DNA from: Exobasidium rhododendri
Lineage: Eukaryota > Basidiomycota > Exobasidiomycetes > Exobasidiales > Exobasidiaceae
DNA: 64,000 bases
Reading direction: 5' to 3'
Assembly (NCBI GenBank): GCA_026210745.1
Contig: CP110631.1
Coordinates: 1,240,001 to 1,304,000 of the forward strand
Each line of letters starts with the position of its first letter. Position 1 is the first letter of the stretch. Made by a program: the position numbers and the translations under genes. The notes under the pieces were generated by a model. The model did not search any database and had not been told where the DNA came from. It saw nothing but the letters and a program-made list of their open reading frames with translations. Shown here one piece after another: positions 1 through 9,446 of this stretch.

Positions 1-3000
1 ATACTCTTACTCGGTAGAGGTGGAACAGGAGGTACAGATTCACCGAACGCATGGAACTGACCTCCCATGTCGAGGGGCATCACATCATCTAAGTCTAGAC
101 TCTGTCTTGCCCTGACCATCTCCGCAAAATTGAGACTGTGCTGTGAGCTCCTCGCATCGAATCCCATCGCTTCAGGGTCGACGTCACTTGAATAATGCAT
201 TGAGATGGGGAACCGCTTTGCATCGGAACTGCTTCTTGACGTCGTCGTCGTCGTCGTCGTCCTGCCTGATCGATTTCGAGAGGAAGAGCGAGGTTGTCTG
301 TTGCTTGGTCTCGTCAACGCAGCAGCTTCCAGCGCTTCCGTGTCAGCATCCGGCGGTCCTCTTTCGTCCTTCTGTTCGTCGCCCAAGCCATCAGCCTCCA
401 TAGGCAAGCTCAGAATGGATGCCCGATTGACCGCTTCGTCATCAACGTCATCTCTCGCGTCGTCGACAATGGCAGATTGAGTAGGAGGAAGTGACCGAAC
501 TCGCCAAGTCTGACCAGATGCTGCATCGTCACCTGTCAGCCCGCTTTCGGCTTCTCTTTCTCCGACTGGTGCTTTCCTCGACTGTGCCGCTTCCACTGAC
601 GTCTCTTGCTTCCAGTGCTCTTGTTGCCAAGAGTGGTTGATTGGTGTGACAATCGCCGTTCGACTGGAGAGACTGGATTTGGTGTCAACGGTGCTGCTGC
701 TGTCCTTCCTGCTGTTGCTACCCAAGCCAATTCTGTGCTCGTTGAACGCGTTTCGCAAAGGAGCAGGCAAGCCCTGAAGCAAGGCAGGCGAAGGAGATTG
801 GTGCTTTTGCTGACTGGGCGACTGGCGTGTCAGGGCTAATAAAGGCGATAGTCGTGCGTGGGAAGAGGATGGCGAAATCGGTCTGGTACCTGCAAGACTA
901 GGAGTAGAAGGACTGTTTGATGCAGAAGTGTAGTCATTTTTGAGCCAATCTTCAATAAAGTCAGCTGCTCCGTGTTGTTCTGGTTCGTCCAGTGAGGTCA
1001 TGACGGAAGAGTCGCCACTAGGCTCCTGCTCTTCGGTCAAAGAGGAAGCTTTTCCACTTGGGGAAGAAGAGCCGGACTTGGGGGATGCGCTTCTGTTTGC
1101 AAAAGCACTGTAAAGAGGTGATTGACCGGGAGTCAGACCTCTTTCCTCGACAGGAGAAGCAGACAGAGACGGTGAATTCAAGTTGCGTTCCAGGCTGATC
1201 AAGGGGTTGCTGGTGGTGATGGAAGTATCGCGCAATGGAGAAGTAGAGGTAGATTTCCTGTTCGTTGTACTCGAGACTGTGTAGAAACCATCTGCTCCTG
1301 GCATGATGAATTCAGGTGCAGTCTGACCAGGTGGGATCCTTACCAGCTTGGGAGGTAGAGGTGGAGCTTCGGGGCTGCGTTGAAACTCTTCTGCATTTCT
1401 GCCAGCAACACTAGAAGAAGGCGACATCGCGTCCACGACCGCGACGGGTGACTGCTTTGAGGCTACTTTGCCCTGACTTGAATCAGCTCGACGCAGTCCC
1501 AAAAAGGTGAGGGGAGCGGTGATGGGGCTGTTTTGAGCGCTAAACGAGCCATTCTCTTTTCGCAAGGAGGTCTGATGGGAAGCAACACCTTTAATGGTGT
1601 CCGAAATGCGACGAATCGGAGTCGACCCACTCGCTGACATACTTTTGCTCATGATATCGCTGCTCTTGTGACTCGGCTCATTTCCAGCAGATCCTCTTCG
1701 GAAGCCTTGGAGAGCGTATGGCGATAGGTTGTCTTCCGTGTTGAAGTGTTTTGCCGACGAGGGCGGGTATATTCGCGGCGTTGCTTTCCTACGTTCACGA
1801 AGTCCAAGTGGAATCTCAGAAGAGAGTGGAGCGTTCGTAGAGACCTTGCCTGCACCTGTAGCAGACGCACCCGAGGGCGAAGAGGGAACGCTACTTGTAG
1901 GAATGGGTGAGGAGGAGCTTGGAATGGTGGTATGGAAGGAGGAATTCGTGTCGCCCAGAGATGATCCAGAGGGTGAGATGTCCGCCCATACCGAGGGAGG
2001 TGATGAAGTGGCAGTCTGTTGACCGTGTTGAGAGTGAGTGGAAGCAGAGTGTGCCGTGCTGGTCTCACTCTCCCTCCTGCTCTTCATCATTGCTTCTCGA
2101 CTGCCCGTCAAAGGTCGAGAGGAGTGCAGATTGGAAGAGTTGCGATAAGGTCGTGAGACTTTCGTTGCCGTTGCAATTGACGGCGACTCCTTTTCGTATT
2201 CTTCGTACTCTTCCTCTCCTCCCGTCGTGGAAGCAATTTCTTGCAACTCCTCCTCTTCACCATCTACGTCTTCTGCAACAGGCACGGCAGCCGGCTTCAT
2301 CGACTTACTCCCTCCTCTGACTAGGGTGACCAAATCGAAATCGAGAGCACTGTTGCCAAAATCTACCGACTTGGATCGACGTCTGGTGACCTTCTCATTC
2401 GGTTCTGTCGATGGAATCGAGTTTAAAAGGGAAGTGGCCCAGTCTTCATCTGCTCGTAATTGAGGCAAGATAGGACTAGGATCTTGACCTTTCAGTGGAG
2501 CGTGTGAACTCGGCAAGGAAGGCGCATCGGACCATGTTGGTGACGACCACTCTCGATCCAAGACTTGACTATAGGTTGTACTAGTAATCGAGGGCCTCCT
2601 AGTTGTGAGCTTTGGTGTCGTATCTGAGCGGGTAGTACTGTTGTCCTGCGAAAAGCGATGCTTGTTCGATGCAAGGACAGCTTCCCGCAAATCTTCATAG
2701 TCATCTAGACGAGATTGCAGCAGCCTTCTCGTGTCCTCACGACTATGACCTCTCTCTGCTTCCTGGTCGACATAGTAATTGGTTCTCTCCTCCACAATCA
2801 ATGCAGCTCCAGAAGGGTTTCTCTTGATTTCTTCCTCATCTATGCCGTATTGAGCCAACACCTGCGCCCAAGAGACAGGCAGACCAGTGTAGCCGTACGG
2901 TCCGACGTCTACATGCACGTTGTGTTTGACGTCTGTCGGTAGTCCAATGTGTGGATCAGGTGATGCAAGCTGTACACCAGGCATTGGCGGAGCCAAGCTG

Positions 3001-3956
3001 TCATCGAATCTTTGTGATGATGTCGCCAGATCCGCAGCTGATCTAGCAGCCCTTCCATCGTACCATCGAAGACCGGAAGATATTCCGAGATTACCTATTA
3101 AAGGACTACCGTCCCTACTTCTAGTGGAAGGCTTCTGCTGCGCTTGCTTGATTTTTGCGGCAGAAGCTTTACCAAATTTCTTGAGACCAGCACCAGCACT
3201 CTGACCGGCTGCCTTCATTGCTGCTCTTCTGTTGAGCCAGTTGAATGCTGTGTCGTTGCTCGGTCCTGCCACGAGACCATCATCTTCTACCCTTCCTTCT
3301 GCGCCAATGTATTCCTCGGCAGGTCCATCACCACCCACTCCCAGCCCTATCAGGTTTCTCAGTGATCTGTTTGGTGTGGTGTCGTCGGTGGACGCAGAAG
3401 GTTGTCGTTCTTGGATCGCTTGCACGTTGGGCGAGGTGTCGTAGAAGTCGGCATTTTGGCCATTGGGTAATGTGTTTCCATCTCTTCCGGCATCAGCCAC
3501 TTCATCAGGAGGGGGAGGGAGGTCAGGTAGATCCTTTTCTTTCAGGTAATGAGGCGAAATAGGTGAACGAAGTCGATGTGAAGAACCAGAGTAAGAGCCA
3601 TGACTAGATGCAGATAGAGACGAAGTTTGAGCTGGTTCAAGAAGGGGCATGGCAGCAGATGAAGAGCACTGCTGTTGCTGGGGTGAATTCTTTCCTCTAC
3701 TGCTGCCCTTTCGCTCCATTATTTGTTGTTGTTCCTGTTGCTCTTGCTGTTGCTGCTGCTGATACTGTCTCATGCTACTGTTGCCATTCGAGATCTGCAA
3801 AGCTGGCTGTCGATACGCGCTCAGAACGGGAGAAGTACCAGACTCCTTCGGGTGCCTGTTGCCCATCCGCATTGCTACCATAGAGGGCGAGTGCAAGTAT
3901 GTGGTTTCGACACTGCCTGTGTACACATTCTCGTTCGCCCCATGATGCTCACCCAT
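1..3956 (-). CDS. CRIB-domain protein, probable PAK/Ste20-type kinase (3' part missing)
   Basis: The minus-strand frame from ATG 3956 stays open to the left edge, giving at least 1,317 residues with no stop. Around residues 335-395 (about 2770-2950) lies a p21-binding CRIB motif: HNVHVDVGPYGYTGLP followed by W and the PAK-like stretch GIDEEEIKRNP. In the Ste20/PAK family this binds GTP-bound Cdc42 or Rac and relieves autoinhibition of a C-terminal kinase. No kinase domain is visible here. If present it lies beyond the left edge, after a linker of at least 900 Ser/Pro-rich residues, far longer than in yeast Ste20. The N-terminus has a Gln/Glu tract (about 3720-3770), and a Thr run is encoded near 241-265. 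CRIB is sure; kinase identity is inference. The frame is open upstream of ATG 3956 to a TAA near 4030, so an extra 5' exon is possible. Confidence 0.7.
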   Translation of the reverse strand, partial: MGEHHGANENVYTGSVETTYLHSPSMVAMRMGNRHPKESGTSPVLSAYRQPALQISNGNSSMRQYQQQQQQEQQEQQQIMERKGSSRGKNSPQQQQCSSSAAMPLLEPAQTSSLSASSHGSYSGSSHRLRSPISPHYLKEKDLPDLPPPPDEVADAGRDGNTLPNGQNADFYDTSPNVQAIQERQPSASTDDTTPNRSLRNLIGLGVGGDGPAEEYIGAEGRVEDDGLVAGPSNDTAFNWLNRRAAMKAAGQSAGAGLKKFGKASAAKIKQAQQKPSTRSRDGSPLIGNLGISSGLRWYDGRAARSAADLATSSQRFDDSLAPPMPGVQLASPDPHIGLPTDVKHNVHVDVGPYGYTGLPVSWAQVLAQYGIDEEEIKRNPSGAALIVEERTNYYVDQEAERGHSREDTRRLLQSRLDDYEDLREAVLASNKHRFSQDNSTTRSDTTPKLTTRRPSITSTTYSQVLDREWSSPTWSDAPSLPSSHAPLKGQDPSPILPQLRADEDWATSLLNSIPSTEPNEKVTRRRSKSVDFGNSALDFDLVTLVRGGSKSMKPAAVPVAEDVDGEEEELQEIASTTGGEEEYEEYEKESPSIATATKVSRPYRNSSNLHSSRPLTGSREAMMKSRRESETSTAHSASTHSQHGQQTATSSPPSVWADISPSGSSLGDTNSSFHTTIPSSSSPIPTSSVPSSPSGASATGAGKVSTNAPLSSEIPLGLRERRKATPRIYPPSSAKHFNTEDNLSPYALQGFRRGSAGNEPSHKSSDIMSKSMSASGSTPIRRISDTIKGVASHQTSLRKENGSFSAQNSPITAPLTFLGLRRADSSQGKVASKQSPVAVVDAMSPSSSVAGRNAEEFQRSPEAPPLPPKLVRIPPGQTAPEFIMPGADGFYTVSSTTNRKSTSTSPLRDTSITTSNPLISLERNLNSPSLSASPVEERGLTPGQSPLYSAFANRSASPKSGSSSPSGKASSLTEEQEPSGDSSVMTSLDEPEQHGAADFIEDWLKNDYTSASNSPSTPSLAGTRPISPSSSHARLSPLLALTRQSPSQQKHQSPSPALLQGLPAPLRNAFNEHRIGLGSNSRKDSSSTVDTKSSLSSRTAIVTPINHSWQQEHWKQETSVEAAQSRKAPVGEREAESGLTGDDAASGQTWRVRSLPPTQSAIVDDARDDVDDEAVNRASILSLPMEADGLGDEQKDERGPPDADTEALEAAALTRPSNRQPRSSSRNRSGRTTTTTTTSRSSSDAKRFPISMHYSSDVDPEAMGFDARSSQHSLNFAEMVRARQSLDLDDVMPLDMGGQFHAFGESVPPVPPLPSKS

Positions 3957-5389
3957 CACTGCGTAGTAAATATAATTTGCGCACTTTGACAGCTCAAGAG
4001 TAGCAGATTGAGGTGGGAGCCACTGCAGGGCTTAGCATCGAGTGGGATACGCACTGCCTCACTTCGTTGATAGGGGAGAGCTTGACGGTAGAGCGTTCGA
4101 CCCTTAATTCTGGGGATGAGAAGGTCGTCCTACGATGACTAGAATTGGCGGATGAGAGGGAGGAGAGGAATGGGAATCGGCATATAGCAGACCCTACCCT
4201 AACCTACTTTCGCATTCTTTGGAGAAAAAGTTTGTATTGCTTTATTGTTCGATCAAGAATGTTGGATACAGATCATCAGAGGCAATTAGCTTATACGTAT
4301 ACTGTACTGGGATTCCTCAATATCTGTTTTAACGTTTAGGTTCCTAGCTTTCGGCGCGAAGAGATTGCCTGCCCTTCCACGTGGACTGTTCTAAACCCAG
4401 AATATCGGATGGCAAGCTCACAGAGACTACATTGGCGACAAGTGCGGTTGACAACAACCTTGACACTAGGAAGAGGGCTGCTCGAAGCACCCAAGTGACT
4501 TTCCCAGTGAAGGTTATGTCTCGCTACTTTGTTGAAATGCACTGGTAGGCTAGTTTTGGGCTGTCACCGTGCCGTGTGGATTGCTGAGAACGATGCAAAG
4601 CAACACGTAGCACTAGCGCTGTAAAGGCGACGAAGTCTCATACCTACTTCTGATCACCTTATGGCTCGTACTGGGTGACGCATCCCTAAAGTGCAAAGAA
4701 GAACAAGAGAAGAGGAAGGGGTTACCAATGCTGTGACCGAGTGACCGTTCCTTGAACGCATCGCAGAGATCCTGCGCGCTGCTCTCCCCCCCCCCGCTTC
4801 AACGACCTTGAATGCTGTCGGCGCGTATTGAATAGTCTAGGCGCTGCCTTTCGCCTTCCCATCCACCACCTCACCGCATCCCTGTCAGTGGCCATTGCAA
4901 ATCTGTGCTGCACAGTGTGAGATGATGAGAGGGCGCATTGCTCCATCAGCGGGCTAATCTCGGATAGAGAGACACGGGTGGTCATTGCAGCGTCTGAGGG
5001 ATCCTGCGGCGCACAGACCTCTCTGCCAGAAGAACAAAATCTGATGCACATCTATAATTGTTCCTTTTCAGCCTGCCTGGAGTTGATGAGGGAACTGATG
5101 GACTCCGCGGATTGTCCTGACTTTCGCCAACTTCGCTTTCCAGAGATGAGTCTTGCCATCAGCTCCTCGAACCTCGATCGATTATTCTTGCTATCATCGT
5201 AAGTCGTTCTCATCGCTGGCTCTCTCTTTCGACTTTAAAAAAAGGTATCAAGAAGCTACCGCTTGTGCATTCAGTACGACTTTCGCAGCCGCCTTCACAC
5301 TCACACCATACATCCAAGTCCCTGTGGTAAAGAAAAGGGAGCACGGGTACCCAGAACAACGACTAAGAAGGGGGAAGGCACTCTTCAAC
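3957..5389. other. Intergenic region between divergent CRIB protein and clp1
   Basis: About 1.4 kb upstream of both genes. No ORF here looks like a conserved protein. Visible features are a telomere-like ACCCTACCCTAACC string at 4191-4204 and a run of ten C at 4786-4795. The clp1 frame is open upstream of the chosen ATG back to 5153, so a longer N-terminus cannot be excluded. Confidence 0.6.
4786..4795. repeat. C10 homopolymer
   Basis: Perfect run of ten C in the clp1 upstream region. Confidence 0.95.
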
Positions 5390-7105
5390 ATGACATCGAT
5401 GCAGAGCGAAGCACCGCTCTATTTAATCGAAACACCTCATCTTTATGAGTTTGTGGACTTACATGCGCTTTGCGGTGACGGTACAAGTGACACGATTCAC
5501 CCTGCCAGTGGCATGAATCAGGTTGAGAGTGGCCACAATTACAGCCTCCTCAACCCTTCCTCCTCCTCTTCGGCGTCAACTGTTTCCCCCTCTAGTTGGG
5601 TGGCGTCGAACGATTCATTGCCACTCTTCTCAACTCCTTCGGAAAGTATAAATGACCCTAGTCTACAGCGCTTGGTATCATGTGGAAACAGTCACGACCG
5701 AGATAGAGGAGGACTAGCCGTGGAAGCAGGAGACGAAATGCAACGTCTTCAGCGAGACCTCTCCCTCCAGCCATCCTCCAACAACAACAACAGCAGCAGC
5801 AGCAGCAGTGGTGCAATCGATACTTACACCGACTTTTCCTTTCTCCATCGAAGACCAGCTTCTTCATGTTCGTCTTCGATGAAGCAGTACATCCATTCCA
5901 GCGCAAATTCATCCGCCGGCGCAACGGAAGTCACCATCACCCCAGACGGAACACCAAAGAAGGGCGAGAAGGCATCGTATGCTGCTGTGCGGTCTGAAAG
6001 AGGCACACCGACTCCCAAATCAACTGTGCGTCATACATTGAAGAGTCGTAGTCCGTATAAGATGACACCTGAACGTCTTGTTCAACGTCGACAAGCTCCT
6101 GTGGGCGGTGAGAGTGTCCGTTCCAAGTCGGGAGCACCTATGAGAGGGAATGTTTCCATCTTTGCAAACACAAAGAGGCTTCCTCTCCGTCTGCCCAGTC
6201 CACCGCTTTGCCTCATTTCCGACCCGTATGCTGACCTCTGCATGCACCTGAAAAGACACGGAATGGATTTGGAAGCTCAAGAATTCGCATCTGCTACCGG
6301 TATCACTGCTGACTTTGCCCTACGCGGCTGGATACAGACTTCGGAGGGAGGTGCGATTGGATTGCTGAATCAGACGAATACCTTCTTAGATAGACACGCA
6401 TCCATCGTAAAGACACAGATCGAAACGACGAAGCAGATGGTGAAGAACTTGATCCTTCCACAGATTGTCATTCCCGTCACCGATCTCGACGCGCACGCCG
6501 ACGAGCAGTGTCTCACACCAACACACATCTTGGCCATCCACGGCTCTGGATCGATCAGTCGAGAACGTAGTCGAGAGGAGGAGGCAAAGGGAATATTGAT
6601 ACCTTGTCACTCTTTGATGTACGCACTACAGTGTGTTTCCTTGCCTGCTTTTGCCACTTCATCGTCTCGTCAAGAAGGCGAAACGCATCGGATCCTGCCT
6701 GTTCTGCCGCTTCGAATACCGAGACCATCAGAGTATCCGACACTTCACCGTTTCATCTACACGCACGATACAGGTGCGTTGCTGATGGAGCTCCTTCCGA
6801 TGAAGCACATTGCTAGACACTGGGATCATCTTCAAGCAACAAAAGGTGGACAACAAGAAGGGTCGTACATGCTACCGACTGACATGACCGCGCCCAGCTC
6901 TGCCACCGACGCACTCTCTCATTTACCCTCGCAGACACTCCTCGGCTATGCGTACAAGATTCATTCCGGCTGGGCAAATGGAGTGGCCATTGGCTTCTTA
7001 GAGGCAAAGTACTGGTCCACGCTTGATCGAGCCTGGAATCTGATCACAGCCGCTCTCAGCATCAAGAAAGCCAGAATAATGAATCCCGACATGGCTCATC
7101 CCTGA
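5390..7105 (+). CDS. clp1: Clp1 (clampless1)-like sexual development protein
   Basis: Single exon, 571 aa from ATG 5390 (MTSMQSEAPLYLIE); the same frame extends upstream without a convincing start. Residues 1-270 are Ser/Asn-rich and disordered, with an Asn/Ser run near 5780-5810. From about residue 283 the protein matches what I recall of Clp1: LCMHLKRHGMDLEA, IPCHSLMYALQCVSLP near 403, then LPVLPLRIP, HRFIYTHD near 453, and WANGVAIGFLEAKYW near 527. In Coprinopsis, Clp1 is needed for clamp formation; in Ustilago maydis it is needed for dikaryon proliferation in the plant and acts with the mating-type pathway. It has no known enzymatic domain. Recognition is from memory of the family; the C-terminal half is convincing, the N-terminus is not alignable. 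Confidence 0.8.
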   Translation: MTSMQSEAPLYLIETPHLYEFVDLHALCGDGTSDTIHPASGMNQVESGHNYSLLNPSSSSSASTVSPSSWVASNDSLPLFSTPSESINDPSLQRLVSCGNSHDRDRGGLAVEAGDEMQRLQRDLSLQPSSNNNNSSSSSSGAIDTYTDFSFLHRRPASSCSSSMKQYIHSSANSSAGATEVTITPDGTPKKGEKASYAAVRSERGTPTPKSTVRHTLKSRSPYKMTPERLVQRRQAPVGGESVRSKSGAPMRGNVSIFANTKRLPLRLPSPPLCLISDPYADLCMHLKRHGMDLEAQEFASATGITADFALRGWIQTSEGGAIGLLNQTNTFLDRHASIVKTQIETTKQMVKNLILPQIVIPVTDLDAHADEQCLTPTHILAIHGSGSISRERSREEEAKGILIPCHSLMYALQCVSLPAFATSSSRQEGETHRILPVLPLRIPRPSEYPTLHRFIYTHDTGALLMELLPMKHIARHWDHLQATKGGQQEGSYMLPTDMTAPSSATDALSHLPSQTLLGYAYKIHSGWANGVAIGFLEAKYWSTLDRAWNLITAALSIKKARIMNPDMAHP

Positions 7106-7318
7106 CCTCCTTCTCCCTTTACCTTTTTCTTTAACCAACCGTCTTGTCTTCTCGGTAATTATTCACTCCTCCTCTTAACAATCATCTAAAGATACGTTGT
7201 AGGTCCGAAACAATCTCGTCAGGCACTTTAAATTTGACAACAGTACACGCGGTTGAAATGTATATTTTGAACTTTTAATATTGGGTCAATGCGAGGGAGT
7301 GGAGACGCGCGTGGGGGA

Positions 7319-7328
7319 GGGGGGGGGG
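7319..7328. repeat. G10 homopolymer
   Basis: Perfect run of ten G, 68 bp before the amine oxidase ATG. Confidence 0.95.
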
Positions 7329-7395
7329 AAGTCGACTCTATTACGACTGTCTCCCCCTTCCACCACCCTTCACCAGCGAAGCAGTAGCGACGGCG

Positions 7396-9061
7396 ATGAC
7401 TCCTTCCCCTCCTCTGGACGCACTAATCATTGGTGCAGGCTGGTCAGGCCTCACTTCGGCACTGCAGCTCTCCAAAGCGGGCAAGAGAGTACTATGTCTC
7501 GAGGCACGACAACGGATTGGCGGACGTGCCTTTTCACACTCCTGGAATGAAGATACGCCGATGGAGAACAATGAGCGGATTCTACCGGCGAACGAGAAGG
7601 GGTTCGTCGTGGATTTCGGATGCAGCTATATCCATGGCTACGAGGAAGGCAATCCAGTCAGGGAAATTGCAAAGCGATACGGGGTAGTGAGTGGCCATTT
7701 TTCTTCCTTGCTTCTCTGGTCTCTGTCTCGCTCTCTCTTTCTTTCTCTAGTCGGAGAAGCATGACTGATGTGCCTCGAAACTCTTCTCCCGAACAAAATC
7801 TCAACAGAATGTACTCGTCTCGAAGCCTACAGCGACACAGATCATCGGCGAAAAGGGTGCTCTGCCCAAAGCAATCAGCGACAAGCTACATGCGAATCTT
7901 GGTGCGGCCCAGACTGCTGCAAAAGTCTTAGCTAAAGCAAATCGAAGTAAGGAAGGAGGTGGAGAAGTGCAGAGTAAAAGGTCACTGTCGTCTTTCCTGT
8001 TCGATGAAAAGGACTCACCGTTGTTCAAGAACCTTTCTGAGGAGGAGAGGGGTCAAGCGAAAAGTCTGAGTAGATTGTTACACATCCCATTAGGAACGGA
8101 AATGGAGAACATCGCATTAGACTATTACGGGTCAGAAGAAGCATTTACAGGTACAGATGGCATTCCAGAAGGTGGTTTCAGTGGTATCATGGCATCTTTG
8201 GAGAAGGAGATCAAGCAGAATGGCGGTGAGATAAAGATGGGACAAGTTGTCAAGAAGATCATAAATTTGGGGAAAGGGAAAGGAATCCGGGTGGAGATAT
8301 CTTCTTCCTCCTCCTCCTCCTCTGAGCCTAGCGAGGTCATTGAAGCAAAAACTGCTGTCGTGACTCTTCCACTAGCTGTTCTACAACAAGCAAAGCATAA
8401 CGATCTTTTCCAACCGTCACTCACCACTGATAAACGGGAAGCAATCGCACACACCACAGTTGGCAATCTGAACAAGGTCCTATTGACCTATCAGGAGCCT
8501 TGGTGGTCGTTGGATGTCGGCACCTTCTTCGTTCTGCCATCGTCATCGCCGTCATCATCGTCATCAGCTCCATCTCTAGAGTCCATCTTCTCGTCAAATA
8601 CCCTGATTGTCAATTCGTTGTGTACAAACGGAACCGGCTTACCACCCAGTGTTACCTCACCTTCCCTTCTTGTCATGATAGGAGCCACACCAGCCAAACA
8701 GCTTGAAAAATTCTCTCGCCTAGAAGTGGCCGAAGCTCTCGATAAGTATCTATCGCCCAAATTGCAAACAGGATCGTCATCATCGTCAAAGCAAACGCCT
8801 GTGTTAAAGCACTCCTTCTATTCACGCTGGGGAAAACAGGAGTTTACAGGTGGTGCAACTTCCACGCCTGTCACACTACACAACACCCCCTCTAATTTCC
8901 AGACTTTGGCAAAATCAGAATGGGATGGATCGCTTTACTTTGCAGGCGAACATTGTGAAGTGAATCATCGAGGCAGCATTGCAGGATCTGTCCTTTCCGC
9001 TCAGAACGCAAGCGAGGAAGTCTTACAATATCTCACCAGCAGCCAAAACGCGAAGCACTGA
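7396..9061 (+). CDS. FAD-dependent amine (polyamine) oxidase
   Basis: Two exons, 7396-7686 and 7808-9061; the intron 7687-7807 (121 bp) has GTGAGT and CAACAG ends. The product is 514 aa. Residues 8-45 form the FAD-binding Rossmann unit, IIGAGWSGL followed by EARQRIGGR. The C-terminus carries the family's second FAD motif, YFAGEHCEVNHRGSIAGSV. The family oxidises polyamines or other primary/secondary amines, releasing hydrogen peroxide. The substrate cannot be told from sequence; the family also holds the LSD1-like demethylases, but no SWIRM or tower domain is present. Ser-rich insertions near 8300 and 8540 look like surface loops. There is no clear signal peptide, and the last residues, AKH, are not a standard peroxisomal SKL-type signal. 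Confidence 0.85.
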
Positions 9062-9446
9062 GGCGTGATTGCGAAGCACACCGAAGGAGATGATGAGGTG
9101 GAAAAAGAGCACCTTCCCACTCCCATCGGTACTTGTTGAAATATGTATTTCCATAAATCATGTCCGAGACTTGTGAAGACGAAGGACGTAGGACAAGTGA
9201 GAGGAGACAAATGTGTATGTGGGAACAGAGCGAAGATGAATGAAGATGAGAATGGGAGAGAAACACTTCGTTTGTTCGATTAGAGAGAGATAGAGAGAGG
9301 TTGGGGGGGGGGTGTTGAGAGGAAAGAAGAAAGGAATGAGTATTGATAGAATGTCGTGGGAGAGCCCGTGTGCGGTCGAGGGAAAAAGAAACCAGTCAAG
9401 CGGAGAGTTACGGAGAGGGGAAAAGAGGCAGTGAACGAAGAGATGA
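9062..9446. other. Convergent 3' intergenic region
   Basis: Short region between the amine oxidase and kin4 stop codons. It holds a run of ten G at 9303-9312 and purine-rich sequence; no gene is seen. Confidence 0.6.
9303..9312. repeat. G10 homopolymer
   Basis: Perfect run in the convergent region between amine oxidase and kin4. Confidence 0.95.
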
